64,000 nt of DNA from Sva-07 sp963715825 (GCA_963715825.1 CAVQSI010000002.1:248001-312000); one strand, 5' to 3'. Numbered from the stretch's first letter, positions 24,939 to 34,452 are shown. Notes: generated from the letters alone by a model not told the origin. Numbers and translations are program-made.

Positions 24939-25299
24939 ACTTCATGGCCGAAATCTGCCGCGAACGCGAGGGATCCCTGCCGGCTGCGAGCAGCCAAAGA
25001 TCCTCGACACGATCAACGTGTTGAGATCAGGTGCACGGGTCGGTTGCGTCGTGACACCCGGCGTCGTCGCAACCGATCGGCTCGGGACCGAGGCCGAGAC
25101 CCGCACTTCGTGCAGGACCGCAAGACCGCCACTACGTTCAGAGGGGGACGAGTTGTTCCAGTCGTGAATCGAACCCTGTGGTTCGGTGTGCCGACGGGCA
25201 TCGTGGTGGCGGCCGACGGCAAACTCCTCAAGGGCTCCCCCGAGGGCGAGGTCGTCGAGTGCGCCGCCCCGTCCCGCGCTGGCTGGGTGGCCCCATGGG
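24939..25299. other. Unresolved region between two pilins
   Basis: No complete gene is recognised here. On the plus strand, about 25155-25275 reads as VVNRTLWFGVPTGIVVAADG followed by KLLKGSPEGEVVE, with very high G/C at third positions, in a frame open 25044-25445. It vaguely recalls the cis-Pro end of a redoxin and could be a gene remnant. The minus strand has no protein-like frame. A 3'-UTR or decayed coding sequence is equally possible. Confidence 0.3.
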
Positions 25300-25677
25300 C
25301 TACGCGCAGCGGGATCCGGGCTGTGCACTCACATTGCCGTTGGCGTCGATGTCGTGCAGCTCCGACTGGCCATGGAGCAGTCCGACGGCGGCCAGGGTCA
25401 ACTCAGGGGTGGTTCCGGTCTGGCCGGCCACCGCTGGGTCGCTGACAGGGATGACGTCACCGCCGCGTTGCGCAAAGTACGCCTCCGATGCGGTGAGCAT
25501 CCGGCGGGAGTCCTCCTGACAGCTCGACTCGTCGCCCCGGTCCGACACCCCCTGAACGGACATGACGGTGACCGCAGCGATGATCCCGAGGATCACGATC
25601 ACGACCAGCAGCTCGACGAGGCTGAAGCCACGGTCGACACGGTGGAGGGCCGAAGATGAATGAACCGCTCGCCGCAT
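25300..25677 (-). CDS. Type IV pilin
   Basis: This 125-residue prepilin has leader MRRAVHSSSALHRVDRG, cleavage before Phe, and mature start FSLVELLVVIVILGIIAAV with Glu at +5. The globular domain has two Cys (SSCQEDSRR and the C-terminal SRCA) that could form the pilin disulfide. The motif EAYFAQRGGD is shared with the third pilin (EAYYAQEGN). It is processed by PilD and assembled by PilB/PilC. Confidence 0.85.
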   Translation of the reverse strand: MRRAVHSSSALHRVDRGFSLVELLVVIVILGIIAAVTVMSVQGVSDRGDESSCQEDSRRMLTASEAYFAQRGGDVIPVSDPAVAGQTGTTPELTLAAVGLLHGQSELHDIDANGNVSAQPGSRCA

Positions 25678-25727
25678 GCTGTTGTATCGAACGTCCCGAC
25701 ACAGGAGTCAAGTCCAGGGTTCCTCAA
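25678..25727 (-). promoter_or_regulatory. Promoter-like cassette of the second pilin, probably leaderless
   Basis: On the minus strand TTGACT (25706-25711) and GATACA (25683-25688) are separated by 17 bp, a good sigma-70-type promoter. Only five bases separate the -10 from the ATG, so transcription would begin at about the start codon. A TTGAGGA box lies 50 bp before the ATG. Compare 24889-24938. Confidence 0.5.
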
Positions 25728-25813
25728 GTCTCACGGCCCAGCCCTGCCGGGACGCGGAGAGTCCCCGCCGGCCGAAGCCGACGGGGACTCTCCGTTCAGT
25801 GAATTGACTGAGA

Positions 25814-26344
25814 TCAGGTGCAAACGGTGGTGGCGGCCACAGCTGCGGGCGCAGCGAGCAAGGTGCCGGAGGCCGGGATGGCGGCAACAACCACCTGGTC
25901 CCCCGCAACGACGGCGCCGCTCACGACGTTGTAGTTGTTCGAATAGCCCGCCAGCAGACCAGCCTGGATCAGGTTGGTCTCGGTCGCTGCAGCTCCGAGG
26001 GTGTTGCCCTCTTGAGCGTAATACGCTTCGAGAGCCACCTGCAGCGTCTTCTCATCGGCTTGACACGCCGAGGTCTGGCCCTGGTCGGTGATGCCGCGGA
26101 CGGCGAACACGGTGACCGTGGCGAGGATGCCGAGGATGACGATGACGATGAGGAGTTCCACCAAGGTGAAGCCCTTGTCCTGCTTGTTGTTCCATTTGAA
26201 TTTCCTTCCGCTCTTTGGTTGGTGCTCCCGAGGGAGACGTTTCTCACGAGTGCGCTCCGTGAGATCGTCTCCCGTTGCGCAGTTGTTTCTTCGGTCGCTC
26301 AGCACGGACCTTGAGTGGAACCTCGAAGTTTTCGCAAAGATCAA
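25814..26344 (-). CDS. pilA: Major-type type IV pilin, start uncertain
   Basis: The mature sequence is textbook: KQDKG, then FTLVELLIVIVILGILATV with Glu at +5, and a globular domain of about 115 residues with Cys pair ACQADEK and C-terminal TTVCT. The frame is open to a TTG at 26344, giving an implausible 58-residue leader. A well-placed ATG after GGAAGG lies near 26190 but one register away; removing one G of the run at 26172-26174 would give the leader MEQQAGQG. See findings. It is probably the pilus fibre subunit. Confidence 0.8.
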   Translation of the reverse strand: MIFAKTSRFHSRSVLSDRRNNCATGDDLTERTREKRLPREHQPKSGRKFKWNNKQDKGFTLVELLIVIVILGILATVTVFAVRGITDQGQTSACQADEKTLQVALEAYYAQEGNTLGAAATETNLIQAGLLAGYSNNYNVVSGAVVAGDQVVVAAIPASGTLLAAPAAVAATTVCT

Positions 26345-26443
26345 CGACGTCTCAGTGGGGCCTCAAGACGACGGCAAGTCGCGCCGATGTACAACCAGGC
26401 GCTCGCAGTGGGCGGCGCATCCTCACACCGCAAGAGGCACCAC

Positions 26444-27049
26444 ATGTTCGGCAAGGCACGAGACATCAACGACACCGACACCCTCGACTCGAGCGCACTC
26501 GACGAGTTCTTCGGCGACGAGGCAGCCGCCGAGAACAGCGTGGAGATCCACGACCTGCGCTACCGCGTGGAGCAGGCCGAGTCGCAGATCAGCAGTCAGT
26601 TCACGTCGCTGGCCACCTACGCCCAAATCGCCCAAGAGCAAGTCGAGCTCGCACGCTCGGAGGCCAAGGCGGCCACCGAGCGCTCCGAACAGCGCTTGAC
26701 CTCGCTGATCGAGCGCGAGCGCGCCGACCGCATCACCTCGTTCACCGGTGAGGCTCCCGAGGGCTCGCCCGACATCACCTCTCGCCTCGACGCCCTCGAG
26801 CAGTCGGTCGCCCGCATCCAGAAGGGCCTCGACGAGAGCCGCCAGCAACAGAAGGAACTCGCCCTCGCGATCACCGCGATGTTCGACCGCCTCACCGCCA
26901 CGGCCGCCCCCGCCGCCGCGGTCGAGCCCGTCACCGAGCCGGCACCGCTGCCCACTGCGTCGTTCGAGCCGCCCGTCGCCATGCCGACGGTTGCCGGCGA
27001 GGACGTCGACATCGACGGCCCCATCAACGGCCTCGCCCTCAACGGCTGA
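26444..27049 (+). CDS. Coiled-coil protein of the pilus locus, unknown function
   Basis: This 201-residue protein has its start chosen at ATG 26444 after CAAGAGG. The N-terminus is acidic (DSSALDEFFGDEAAAEN). It then forms a long heptad-rich coiled coil (YRVEQAESQISSQFTSLATY through ARIQKGLDESRQQQKELALA) and a Pro/Ala/Val tail. There is no membrane segment or signal, so it is cytoplasmic. It is divergent from pilA. It resembles the larger coiled-coil protein at 33065-34222 in style, not clearly in sequence. Confidence 0.55.
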   Translation: MFGKARDINDTDTLDSSALDEFFGDEAAAENSVEIHDLRYRVEQAESQISSQFTSLATYAQIAQEQVELARSEAKAATERSEQRLTSLIERERADRITSFTGEAPEGSPDITSRLDALEQSVARIQKGLDESRQQQKELALAITAMFDRLTATAAPAAAVEPVTEPAPLPTASFEPPVAMPTVAGEDVDIDGPINGLALNG

Positions 27050-27078
27050 CCAGAGAACCCCGGCCTCCGGTCCCGACC

Positions 27079-27183
27079 CGATGAGCGAAGCGGGCGCGGG
27101 CGACACCCCACACTCATCGCCACGGGCTCAACCCCCAACGCGATGAGCGAAGCGGGCGCCGGCGACACCCCACACTCATCGCC
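27079..27183. repeat. Palindromic intergenic element, two copies (REP-like)
   Basis: Copies at about 27079-27121 and 27140-27183 lie 62 bp apart. The left arm GATGAGCGAAGCGGGCGC is as in the 13.1-kb copies, and the right arm is CACTCATCGCCA. They occupy the gap between two convergent genes (the coiled-coil protein and the DUF429 protein). Confidence 0.88.
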
Positions 27184-27210
27184 ACGGGGCGGGGCGGGGG
27201 ACGGGAAGCG

Positions 27211-27927
27211 TCAGCGGACGATTTCCATGCGCATGCCGGTTTCGTCCCAGAACGGGTCGAGGGGCATGCGGCTGATGGCGCGGCCCGACGCACGGCGGGC
27301 GGTGAACAGCAGCGCACCGGCCTGCAGCATGTGGACGGAAGCCGCACCATCGGGCGGGGTGCGTGACACCACGTCATCCACGCCGGGGAGGCGGTCGCGA
27401 ATCAACTCGAGCCGTTCGAGCCGCCCATCTTCGTGGTACGGCGACGTCCTCAACGGTTCGTCGCTGTTCATCACCGTGAACGACACGTCGGGGTTCGCCG
27501 CGAAGAAGCTGCGCGAGTGGTACGGCTGCAGCTCGCGTTCGGCCTCACGCAACCAACGCATCCGGCGCAGGTCGTGCTTGGTCATCCACGGCTCCATCTT
27601 GCGGGCCTCGCCGTTCGATGCCCGCACCGCCGCCCGGCTCGGGGTGCCCGAGATGCCGGTGATGCGCGGCCAACCGACATACTCACGCGCCTCGCGGTCG
27701 CACGGCCGGAACTGACCCGATGGTTCCTCGAACCACGCCATCGGGATGTTGATCGCGGCGGCTTCGAACGTCGGTCGGAAGTCGAGCACCTCGAACAGCT
27801 TGGGCAGCACGAACGCCTCCTCGGCGGCCACGGTGATGCCCGACAGACGCGCGGGCAACACCAACCAGCCGCCGGGACACGGCGTGACGCCGGCAAGGTT
27901 CTTGTACGGATTCTTCTTGACGACCAT
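27211..27927 (-). CDS. DUF429 family protein (predicted RNase H-fold)
   Basis: This 238-residue protein shows the DUF429 pattern: AGVTPCPGGWLVLPARL, the acidic strand EEAFVLPKLFEVLDFRP, INIPMAWFE and RPCDREAREYVG, then SGTPSRAAV. The family is predicted to be a nuclease-like fold, but no function is established. It lies 24 bp upstream of pilT on the same strand and may be co-transcribed. Confidence is moderate because the match is by motif only. Confidence 0.6.
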   Translation of the reverse strand: MVVKKNPYKNLAGVTPCPGGWLVLPARLSGITVAAEEAFVLPKLFEVLDFRPTFEAAAINIPMAWFEEPSGQFRPCDREAREYVGWPRITGISGTPSRAAVRASNGEARKMEPWMTKHDLRRMRWLREAERELQPYHSRSFFAANPDVSFTVMNSDEPLRTSPYHEDGRLERLELIRDRLPGVDDVVSRTPPDGAASVHMLQAGALLFTARRASGRAISRMPLDPFWDETGMRMEIVR

Positions 27928-27951
27928 CTCGGCGGAGCCCCCGTTCCGGGC

Positions 27952-29177
27952 TCAGGCCCCGTTCGGCGAACCGACCGTGGCCGGCGGTTGCGGCGGGGCC
28001 ATCGACTCGGCGGGAGCCGTGACCGGCGCCCCGCCGTAGGTGCCGGAACCCGACGAACCGGCCTGTCCAGTAGACAGAGTCGAGTGCGCGTGCATCTGCG
28101 CACGCGCGGTGGCGAGCTGCGCCTGCACCTCCTTGGGGTACTGGCTCGACTCCATGGCGACGTCGATCGAGATCAGCCCGGCCGCCACGAGGCGGGCGAG
28201 GTCCATCTCGATGGTCTGCATACCTTCGGCTGCGCCGGTCGCGATCATGTTGCGCATCTGACGCGACTTACCTTCGCGAACGAGGTTGCGGATGGCTTCG
28301 TTGGCGACCATCACTTCGTACGCAGCGACGCGACCTCCACCGATCGCCGGCATCAAGCGTTGGGAGATGACACCTTGCAGGGCTCCGGCCAGCATGATCT
28401 GGATCTGGTCGCGTCGTTCGGACGGGAACACGTCGATGATGCGGTCAAGCGCCTGGGCGGCGTCGTTGGTGTGCAGGGTCGCGAACACCAGGTGGCCGGT
28501 CTCTGCAAGCGACAGCGAGATCTGGATCGAGTCGAGGTCGCGCATCTCGCCGAGCAGGACGACGTCTGGGTCCTCGCGCAGAGCGCTGCGCAGGCCGTCG
28601 TTGAACGAGCCCACGTCGGTGCCGACCTCGCGCTGGTTGACCATTGCCATCTTGTGGTGGTGGAGGTATTCCACCGGATCCTCGATGGTGAGGATGTGCA
28701 CGGGCTTGGTGTCGTTGATGCGGTCGATCATCGCCGCAAGGGTGGTCGACTTACCCGAACCGGTCGGCCCCACAACGAGCACGATGCCGTATGGCTTGTT
28801 GAGCAAGGTCGTGCAAGCGCCGGGCGCCCCGAGCTCCTCGAGCGTGCGGACGCGGAACGGCACGACACGCAATGCGAGCGCGAGGTTGCCGCGCTGACGA
28901 AACGCATTGGCGCGGAAGCGGCCGATGCCGGGCAGTCCGAACGAGAAGTCGACCTGACGATCCTCGTTCAACTCGGCGACCTTGCGCTCGTCGAGCAGCG
29001 AGTACACCATGCGTTCCACCTCCTCGGCGGTGAGCACGGCGACGTTCTCGAACGAGACCAAGCACGCCGTCGCGGACGGGCAGTGGCAGGCCGACCCACC
29101 GTGAGGTGGAGGTCGGACGCACCCGAGTCGACGGTGGCCTTGAGCAGTGATTCGAGCATCGGATCTGACGTGGACAT
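27952..29177 (-). CDS. pilT: Type IV pilus retraction ATPase PilT (frameshifted near its N-terminus)
   Basis: The start MSTSDPMLESLLKATVDSG, then ASDLHLTVGRPATAR, is PilT-like but runs out of register near 29,095. From about 29,075 a different frame continues as VSFENVAVLTAEEVERMVY to the end. The core has Walker A GPTGSGKSTTLAAM, Asp box ILTIEDPVEY, Walker B DVVLLGEMRD, His box GHLVFATLHTNDA and the retraction motif LQGVISQRLMPA. The tail is Gly/Pro-rich. Two compensating indels within about 25 bp explain the break best. PilT depolymerises the pilus and drives twitching. Confidence 0.88.
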
Positions 29178-29219
29178 GGTTGGCTAACCTCCCGGTCGGG
29201 CCACGGAGGGCCGCACTTG

Positions 29220-29994
29220 ATGAGCTTCGTTGTTGTTGGTCGTGGTCGTCGTCGGTCTGATGATCGGCTCGTTCCTGACGGTCGTGGTGGATCGGGTACC
29301 GCAGGGTGGCTCGGTGAATGCACCGCCGAGTCGTTGCGGTTCGTGCGGGCTCCGCCTGGGCCCGCTCGATCTGGTGCCGGTGTTCAGCTGGCTGGCGCTG
29401 CGCGGCAAGTGTCGTCGCTGCCGGGCACGGATCGGCATCGACCCGATCGTCATCGAGCTGTCCAACGCCGTCCTGTACGTGCTGATGGCGATCCGCTTCG
29501 ACGACACGCGAGCAGCGATCCCGGCCTACTGCGTCCTGATGTCGGTACTGCTCGCGCAGACCTGGATCGATCTGCAGACCCAGCGACTGCCACGCGAGAT
29601 CACCTACACCGGCATCATGCTCGGCGCGATCACGTTGACGGTCGCCGCCGATCGTGATCGACGAGCCCGAACGCATCTGGATGATGGCACTCGGGGCCGG
29701 ATCGCACTGTCTGCGATGTGGCTGATCTACGTCGCTCAGCCGAGGCGGCATGGGCGACGGCGACGTCCGTCTCGCGCCACTGCTCGGCATGTACCTCGGC
29801 TGGTTGAACCCCGGCATCGTGCTGCCCGGGCTGTTCTTCGGTTTCGTCGCCGGCGCCTGGTCGGCGTGGCGATGATGGCGGTCGACAGCGCAGGACGTCG
29901 CACGGCGGTGCCGTTCGGGCCGTTCCTGGCCCTCGGCACCATCGTGGCGATCTTCGTCGGACAGCATTTCGTCGACCTCGTCCTCGCTCGCTGA
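29220..29994 (+). pseudogene. pilD: Type IV prepilin peptidase/methyltransferase PilD, multiply frameshifted
   Basis: The first membrane helix and GSFLTVVVDRVPQGGSV are followed by the methylase zinc site CGSCGLRLG and CRRCRARIG, and then the protease Asp in WIDLQTQRLPREIT. The second Asp motif survives as GMGDGDVRLAPLLGMYLGW, but in another register. At least four register changes are needed (near 29,235; 29,650; 29,700-29,745; 29,865) before the C-terminal FGPFLALGTIVAIF. It is opposite in strand to pilT and pilC. Either badly affected by sequence indels or a decayed gene; the Tad peptidase at 13430 lacks the methylase domain and would not obviously replace it. Confidence 0.75.
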
Positions 29995-30014
29995 CCCCGC
30001 ACTGACCCGGCGGG

Positions 30015-31229
30015 TCAGATCTGCCCCTTCGGTCCGTCGAGCACGCCGTACATCGCCGACACGAGTGCCAAGGCGACGAAACCGACGATCACGCCGACGA
30101 AGATGATCATCAACGGCTCGAACATGGTGGTGAACTTCTTGATGCGGCTCTCGAGTTCGCGGTCGAAGTAGATGCGGCCACTTCGAGCTGCATGTCCGAG
30201 CGTGCCGGTCTCCTCGCCGACCTTGAACATTTGCCGGGCGGCGCCGGGAAACAGTTCGGTGTCGATCAGCGGCTGCGAGAACCCTTGACCCTCGAGCATC
30301 TGGGCCCTGGCGACCTCGAGACGTTCCTTGTACACGACGTTGCTCGTGGCGTCCGTGGTGGTCTTCAGCCCCTCGGGTAGCGGGACACCGGCGGCGAGCA
30401 TCGCCGACAGGATCCGGCAGAAGCGTTCGAGGAGTGCGTAGTCGACGATGCCCGAGATGATCGGGATCTTCAGCGACAAGACGGTCCTTCCAGATCCTGC
30501 CGGTCGGGTGCTTGAACATGAAGATCAACGTGCCAGCGATCACGATGAAGAACGCCGGCGGTGATGAACCACAGGTCGGTGAAGAACCGCGAGAAGAACA
30601 GCATCATCCGCGTCGGCAGCGGCAGCTCGGCGCCCAGCTCCTCGAAGAGCGGCTTGAACTGCGGCAGCACGTAGCCGGCAAGGATCAACACCGTGATCAT
30701 CGCCATCACCATGACCACCATCGGGTACGACAGCGCCGACACGACCTTGGCGCGGGTGTCGATCTCTCGTTCGAGGTACTCGGCGAGGTTCTCGAGGGCC
30801 ACGTCGAGCTGACCGGTCAGCTCGGCCGACTGCAGGATGCCGACGTAGTAGTCGGGGAACACCTCGGGGTGGGCAGCAGCGGCCGCGGAGAACAGCCCAC
30901 CGTTGCGCAGGTCGTCGACCAAGCACGCCGAGCGCCCGCCGCAGTGCGACGTCCTCGGTCTCGTCGCCGATCGTGATCAACGCGTCGGTGATCGGGATGC
31001 CGGCCTTGACGAACACCGCGAGCTGACGGGTGAAGTGCATCAAGTGCTTCTTCTTCACCTTCTCCTTGGTCAGCTCGAAGTCGAGCATCCCACGGCGTTC
31101 CTCGATCTTGGTCGGGAAGAGGTTCTGCTCGACCAGGATGGCGCGCGCTGCACCGATGGTGTCGGCCTTGGTCACCCCCTCGACGGGGGCGCCGGCGGTG
31201 TCGATGGCGGCGTAGGCGAACTTGGGCAT
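30015..31229 (-). pseudogene. pilC: Type IV pilus inner-membrane platform protein PilC, two frameshifts
   Basis: The start MPKFAYAAIDTAGAPVEGV and HFTRQLAVFVKAGIPITDAL are classic PilC. Frame changes near 30,940 and again near 30,490-30,560 split it into three pieces: the second has YVGILQSAELTGQLDVALEN, the third FKVGEETGTLGHAARSG and a C-terminal helix. All T2SSF features are present when pieces are joined (about 400 residues, three helices). It follows pilB by 43 bp. The breaks look like single-base indels. Confidence 0.82.
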
Positions 31230-31272
31230 GTGATGCTCCGTGTCTCTCGGTCGATTTCTTGGTGCGGGTGAC

Positions 31273-33048
31273 TCAGTGGGCGAACAGGGTTCGGACGACT
31301 TCGGGGATGGTCGTGACGTCGTCTTCGACCATCTGCATTGCTTCTCGGAGCATCGTGCGCATTCCTTGAGCAACTGCCAGACGGCGCAGTTCCTCGGTGG
31401 TTGCCCAACCGACGATCAGACGACGAACTTCGGGGGTGATGCGCAGCAACTCGTAGACGCCGATGCGCTCGCGGTAGCCGGTGCCGGAGCAGTAGCTGCA
31501 GCCCTTGCCGTGGTAGAAGACGGTCTTGTCGCTGCCGCCGGAGTGCTGACGGAACACCGCCAGCTCCTCGGCGCCGGGGGTGTACTCCTCCTTGCAGTTG
31601 TCGCACGTCTTGCGCAGCAGACGCTGCGAGACGACGCCGACGATCGCGGAGGCGACGAGGAATGCCTCGATGCCCATGTCGAGCAGACGGTGCAACGCCG
31701 CGACGGCGTCGGTGCCGTGCAGCGACGACAGCACGAAGTGACCGGTGAGCGCCGACTGGATGGCGATGCGGGCGGTGTCGGCGTCGCGGATCTCGCCCAC
31801 GAGGATCGTGTCGGGGTCCTGTCGCAGGAGGGCCTTGAGGCCGGTGGCGAAGGTGAGGCCCGCTTTGGTGTTGGTCTGCACCTGGTTGATGCCGGGGAAC
31901 ACGTACTCGACCGGGTCTTCGACGGTGGTGACGTTCTTGCCGGTCGAGTTGATCTCGAGCAGCGTCGCGTACAGCGTCGTGGTCTTGCCGGCGCCGGTCG
32001 GGCCGGCGCAGATGACCATGCCGAACGGTGCGTGCACCAGCTTGGAGTAGGTCTTGTAGGTCTCCGCCGGCATGCCGAGCTGGCCGAGGCTCACCATCGA
32101 CTTGGACTTGTCGAGCAGACGCATGACGATCTTCTCGCCGAACACGGTCGCCACCGACGACACGCGAACGTCGATGGGTCGTCCGTCGACCTTGGTGGAG
32201 AACTGGCCGTCCTGTGGGGCCCGCTTCTCGACGATGTTCATCTCCGACATGATCTTCAGTCGGCTGATCAGGGCGTTGTGCGCCGACAGCGGCAGCGAGA
32301 ACGCCTCGATCAGGTTGCCGTCGACACGGAACCGGATGCGGAGCCGATCGTCGAGCGGCTCGATGTGGATGTCCGAGCTGCGGTCACGCAGTGCCTGGCC
32401 GACGATCTTGGCCACGAGCTGCACGACGGGTGCCTGGTCGTCGAGGCTGACCTCGGCGAGCGTCTCGGCGGCATGGCGTTGGTCGTCCTCGGCGGCGAAC
32501 GCGGCGACGATGTTGTCGACGTCGGCGGTCGAGCGGTACATCTGCTCGATGAACGACGTGATCGTCTTCTCGTCCGTCGCCTGCCACACGAACTTCATGC
32601 CGGTGGCCGACTCGACCTGCTGACGACGCCACGGTGACGGGTCGGCGGCGTACAGCAGGATCTGGCCGTTCGACTCGGCGATCGGCATCACCTTGTGGGC
32701 GCGTGCGACCTGTTCGGGGAACTTGGCGACGATCTCCTCGTCGAGCTGCGCCATCGAGATGTCGGCGACCGGCACCTGGCACACGGCGGCGACGGCCGCG
32801 GCGAGCTCGTTGCGGCCGACGTTGTGGTGGCTGAGCAGCAGCGTCACGAACTTCAGCAGGTCGCCGTTGGTGGTCGCCGACACGGTGTCGAACGACTCCT
32901 GCGAGAGGTGGCCCCCGGCGATCAGTGCCTGGCCGACCGCGTTGCACTGGTCGGCGGATTCACCGGCGGGGGGTGGCTCGGCGAGCGCGGTCGCGGTGCC
33001 ACCGCCGGGTGGTGCCATGTCTTCTGGTCGGGGCTTGCGAAGTGCCAT
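31273..33048 (-). CDS. pilB: Type IV pilus extension ATPase PilB
   Basis: This intact 591-residue ATPase energises pilus extension. It has an N-terminal MshEN-like domain (about 35-180), then the core with Walker A GPTGAGKTTTLYA, Asp box TVEDPVEYVFPG, Walker B TILVGEIRDADTA and His box FVLSSLHGTDAVA. The tetracysteine zinc motif CDNCKEEY and CSYCSGTGYRERIG is typical of GspE/PilB. It is the first enzyme gene of the pilB-pilC unit. Confidence 0.95.
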   Translation of the reverse strand: MALRKPRPEDMAPPGGGTATALAEPPPAGESADQCNAVGQALIAGGHLSQESFDTVSATTNGDLLKFVTLLLSHHNVGRNELAAAVAAVCQVPVADISMAQLDEEIVAKFPEQVARAHKVMPIAESNGQILLYAADPSPWRRQQVESATGMKFVWQATDEKTITSFIEQMYRSTADVDNIVAAFAAEDDQRHAAETLAEVSLDDQAPVVQLVAKIVGQALRDRSSDIHIEPLDDRLRIRFRVDGNLIEAFSLPLSAHNALISRLKIMSEMNIVEKRAPQDGQFSTKVDGRPIDVRVSSVATVFGEKIVMRLLDKSKSMVSLGQLGMPAETYKTYSKLVHAPFGMVICAGPTGAGKTTTLYATLLEINSTGKNVTTVEDPVEYVFPGINQVQTNTKAGLTFATGLKALLRQDPDTILVGEIRDADTARIAIQSALTGHFVLSSLHGTDAVAALHRLLDMGIEAFLVASAIVGVVSQRLLRKTCDNCKEEYTPGAEELAVFRQHSGGSDKTVFYHGKGCSYCSGTGYRERIGVYELLRITPEVRRLIVGWATTEELRRLAVAQGMRTMLREAMQMVEDDVTTIPEVVRTLFAH

Positions 33049-33064
33049 CGTGTTGCTCTCGATC

Positions 33065-34222
33065 TCAGGACTGGGCGGCGGCCTGCGGCGCGAAGGGAGT
33101 GGGTGGGGTCAGCGGTGACGCCGGATTGGACGCCGTCCCAGCGGGCGGCGGCGAGTTCTCCGTGCGACGCACGAACTGGCTCGGGTCGAGGGCCAGCAGT
33201 GCTCGTTCGACTTCTTCGAGGCGTTCGAGCTGGACGGCGGTCTCGACGTCCATGTGCTGTTCCTGCATCTGTGTCTCGAGTTCGACGATGCGGCCGACGG
33301 TCTTGTCCATCGACTCGCCCATCGACTTCTGGAAGCGTTCGACTTCGATGCGCACGAGCTCGACTTCGCCGGCGGCGCTGGCGACTCGGTCCTTCATCTC
33401 GTCGATGGCGTCGACGTCGACGCTGTCGAGACGAGCACCCATGGCGTCGATGGCCCGGTTGACGTCGTCGAAGCGGCTCTCGACGCCGGCGATGCGGTCG
33501 TTGAGCATCGAGACGGCATCGTCGAGGCCGGCGCTGACGCGACCGACGTAGGCGTCGATGTCGGCGACACGCTGGCCGACGGTGTCGTTGATGCGTGCTT
33601 CGGCGGTGAGGATCCGGTCGTTGATGCGGTCCTCGGCCTGATCGACGCGGGCGCCGACGGCGTTGGACACCTCGGCCTGCTGGCGTGCGGCCTGGGCGGA
33701 CACCTCGTCCATGCGGATCGACAGCGACGACAGGCGACCGTCGAGCTGTTCGGCGACCTGATCGGACATCTCGTCGAGACGGGCCTGGGTGGCCTCGGTC
33801 ACGGCGTTCACGTGCTGGACGAGCGCGCCCGCCTGGCCGTCGAACTTGCGGACGCTGCGGTCGACCGCGGCGAGATCCTGCTCGAGCTGGGCCTGGCGGT
33901 GCTCGAGTTGCTTGACCACCGGGCGCGCTGCGGACTCGACGGCTGCTGCCAACCCGGCATTGTTCTCGTCGGCCACGCGGCCGATGCGGAGGTCCAGCTC
34001 GTCGTGGCGACGCTTGGTCTGCGCGGTGAACTCGCCGAGGCGCTGCTCGATCGCAGGCAGCAGCGCCTTGACGGTCTCCTCGCTCTTGATGCGTGCAGCT
34101 CGCTCGGCGGCGAGTTCGTTGTGGAGGCGCTGGACCTCGGTCGAGACCTGCTTGCTGAAGCGGTTCAGCTCCTGCTGGACCGCAGCGACGATGCTGGAAC
34201 GCGGATCGGTCTGGTCGGTCAT
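33065..34222 (-). CDS. Long coiled-coil protein upstream of pilB, unknown function
   Basis: This 385-residue, almost entirely helical protein has repeats of about 35 residues such as QLDGRLSSLSIRMDEVSAQA and RIAGVESRFDDVNRAIDAMG. It has no signal or membrane segment and a Pro-rich C-terminus. It starts with an ATG at 34220-34222 and ends 16 bp before pilB, so it is very likely co-transcribed with pilB and pilC. A scaffold or polar positioning role for the pilus machine is possible, but there is no direct evidence. Confidence 0.6.
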   Translation of the reverse strand: MTDQTDPRSSIVAAVQQELNRFSKQVSTEVQRLHNELAAERAARIKSEETVKALLPAIEQRLGEFTAQTKRRHDELDLRIGRVADENNAGLAAAVESAARPVVKQLEHRQAQLEQDLAAVDRSVRKFDGQAGALVQHVNAVTEATQARLDEMSDQVAEQLDGRLSSLSIRMDEVSAQAARQQAEVSNAVGARVDQAEDRINDRILTAEARINDTVGQRVADIDAYVGRVSAGLDDAVSMLNDRIAGVESRFDDVNRAIDAMGARLDSVDVDAIDEMKDRVASAAGEVELVRIEVERFQKSMGESMDKTVGRIVELETQMQEQHMDVETAVQLERLEEVERALLALDPSQFVRRTENSPPPAGTASNPASPLTPPTPFAPQAAAQS

Positions 34223-34452
34223 CGCAGGTCCTTCCCGTGGCGCACGGCAGCATCGTCCCGCAACGAACGGTGCGGGCCAGGTGGGGCGGAGGGGGGGCGT
34301 CGTGTCGTCATCGGCTCAGGTGGTGTCATGTCTGCAAGGGGTTCGCATGTCCTCTATCGACCAGTCCCAGACCGATCTTGAGGGTTCGCTGAGACGGAAT
34401 TGACCAAGTCCGGGCACGAGCCGGACCGCCGCCGCGACCTAACGTGCGTCGC

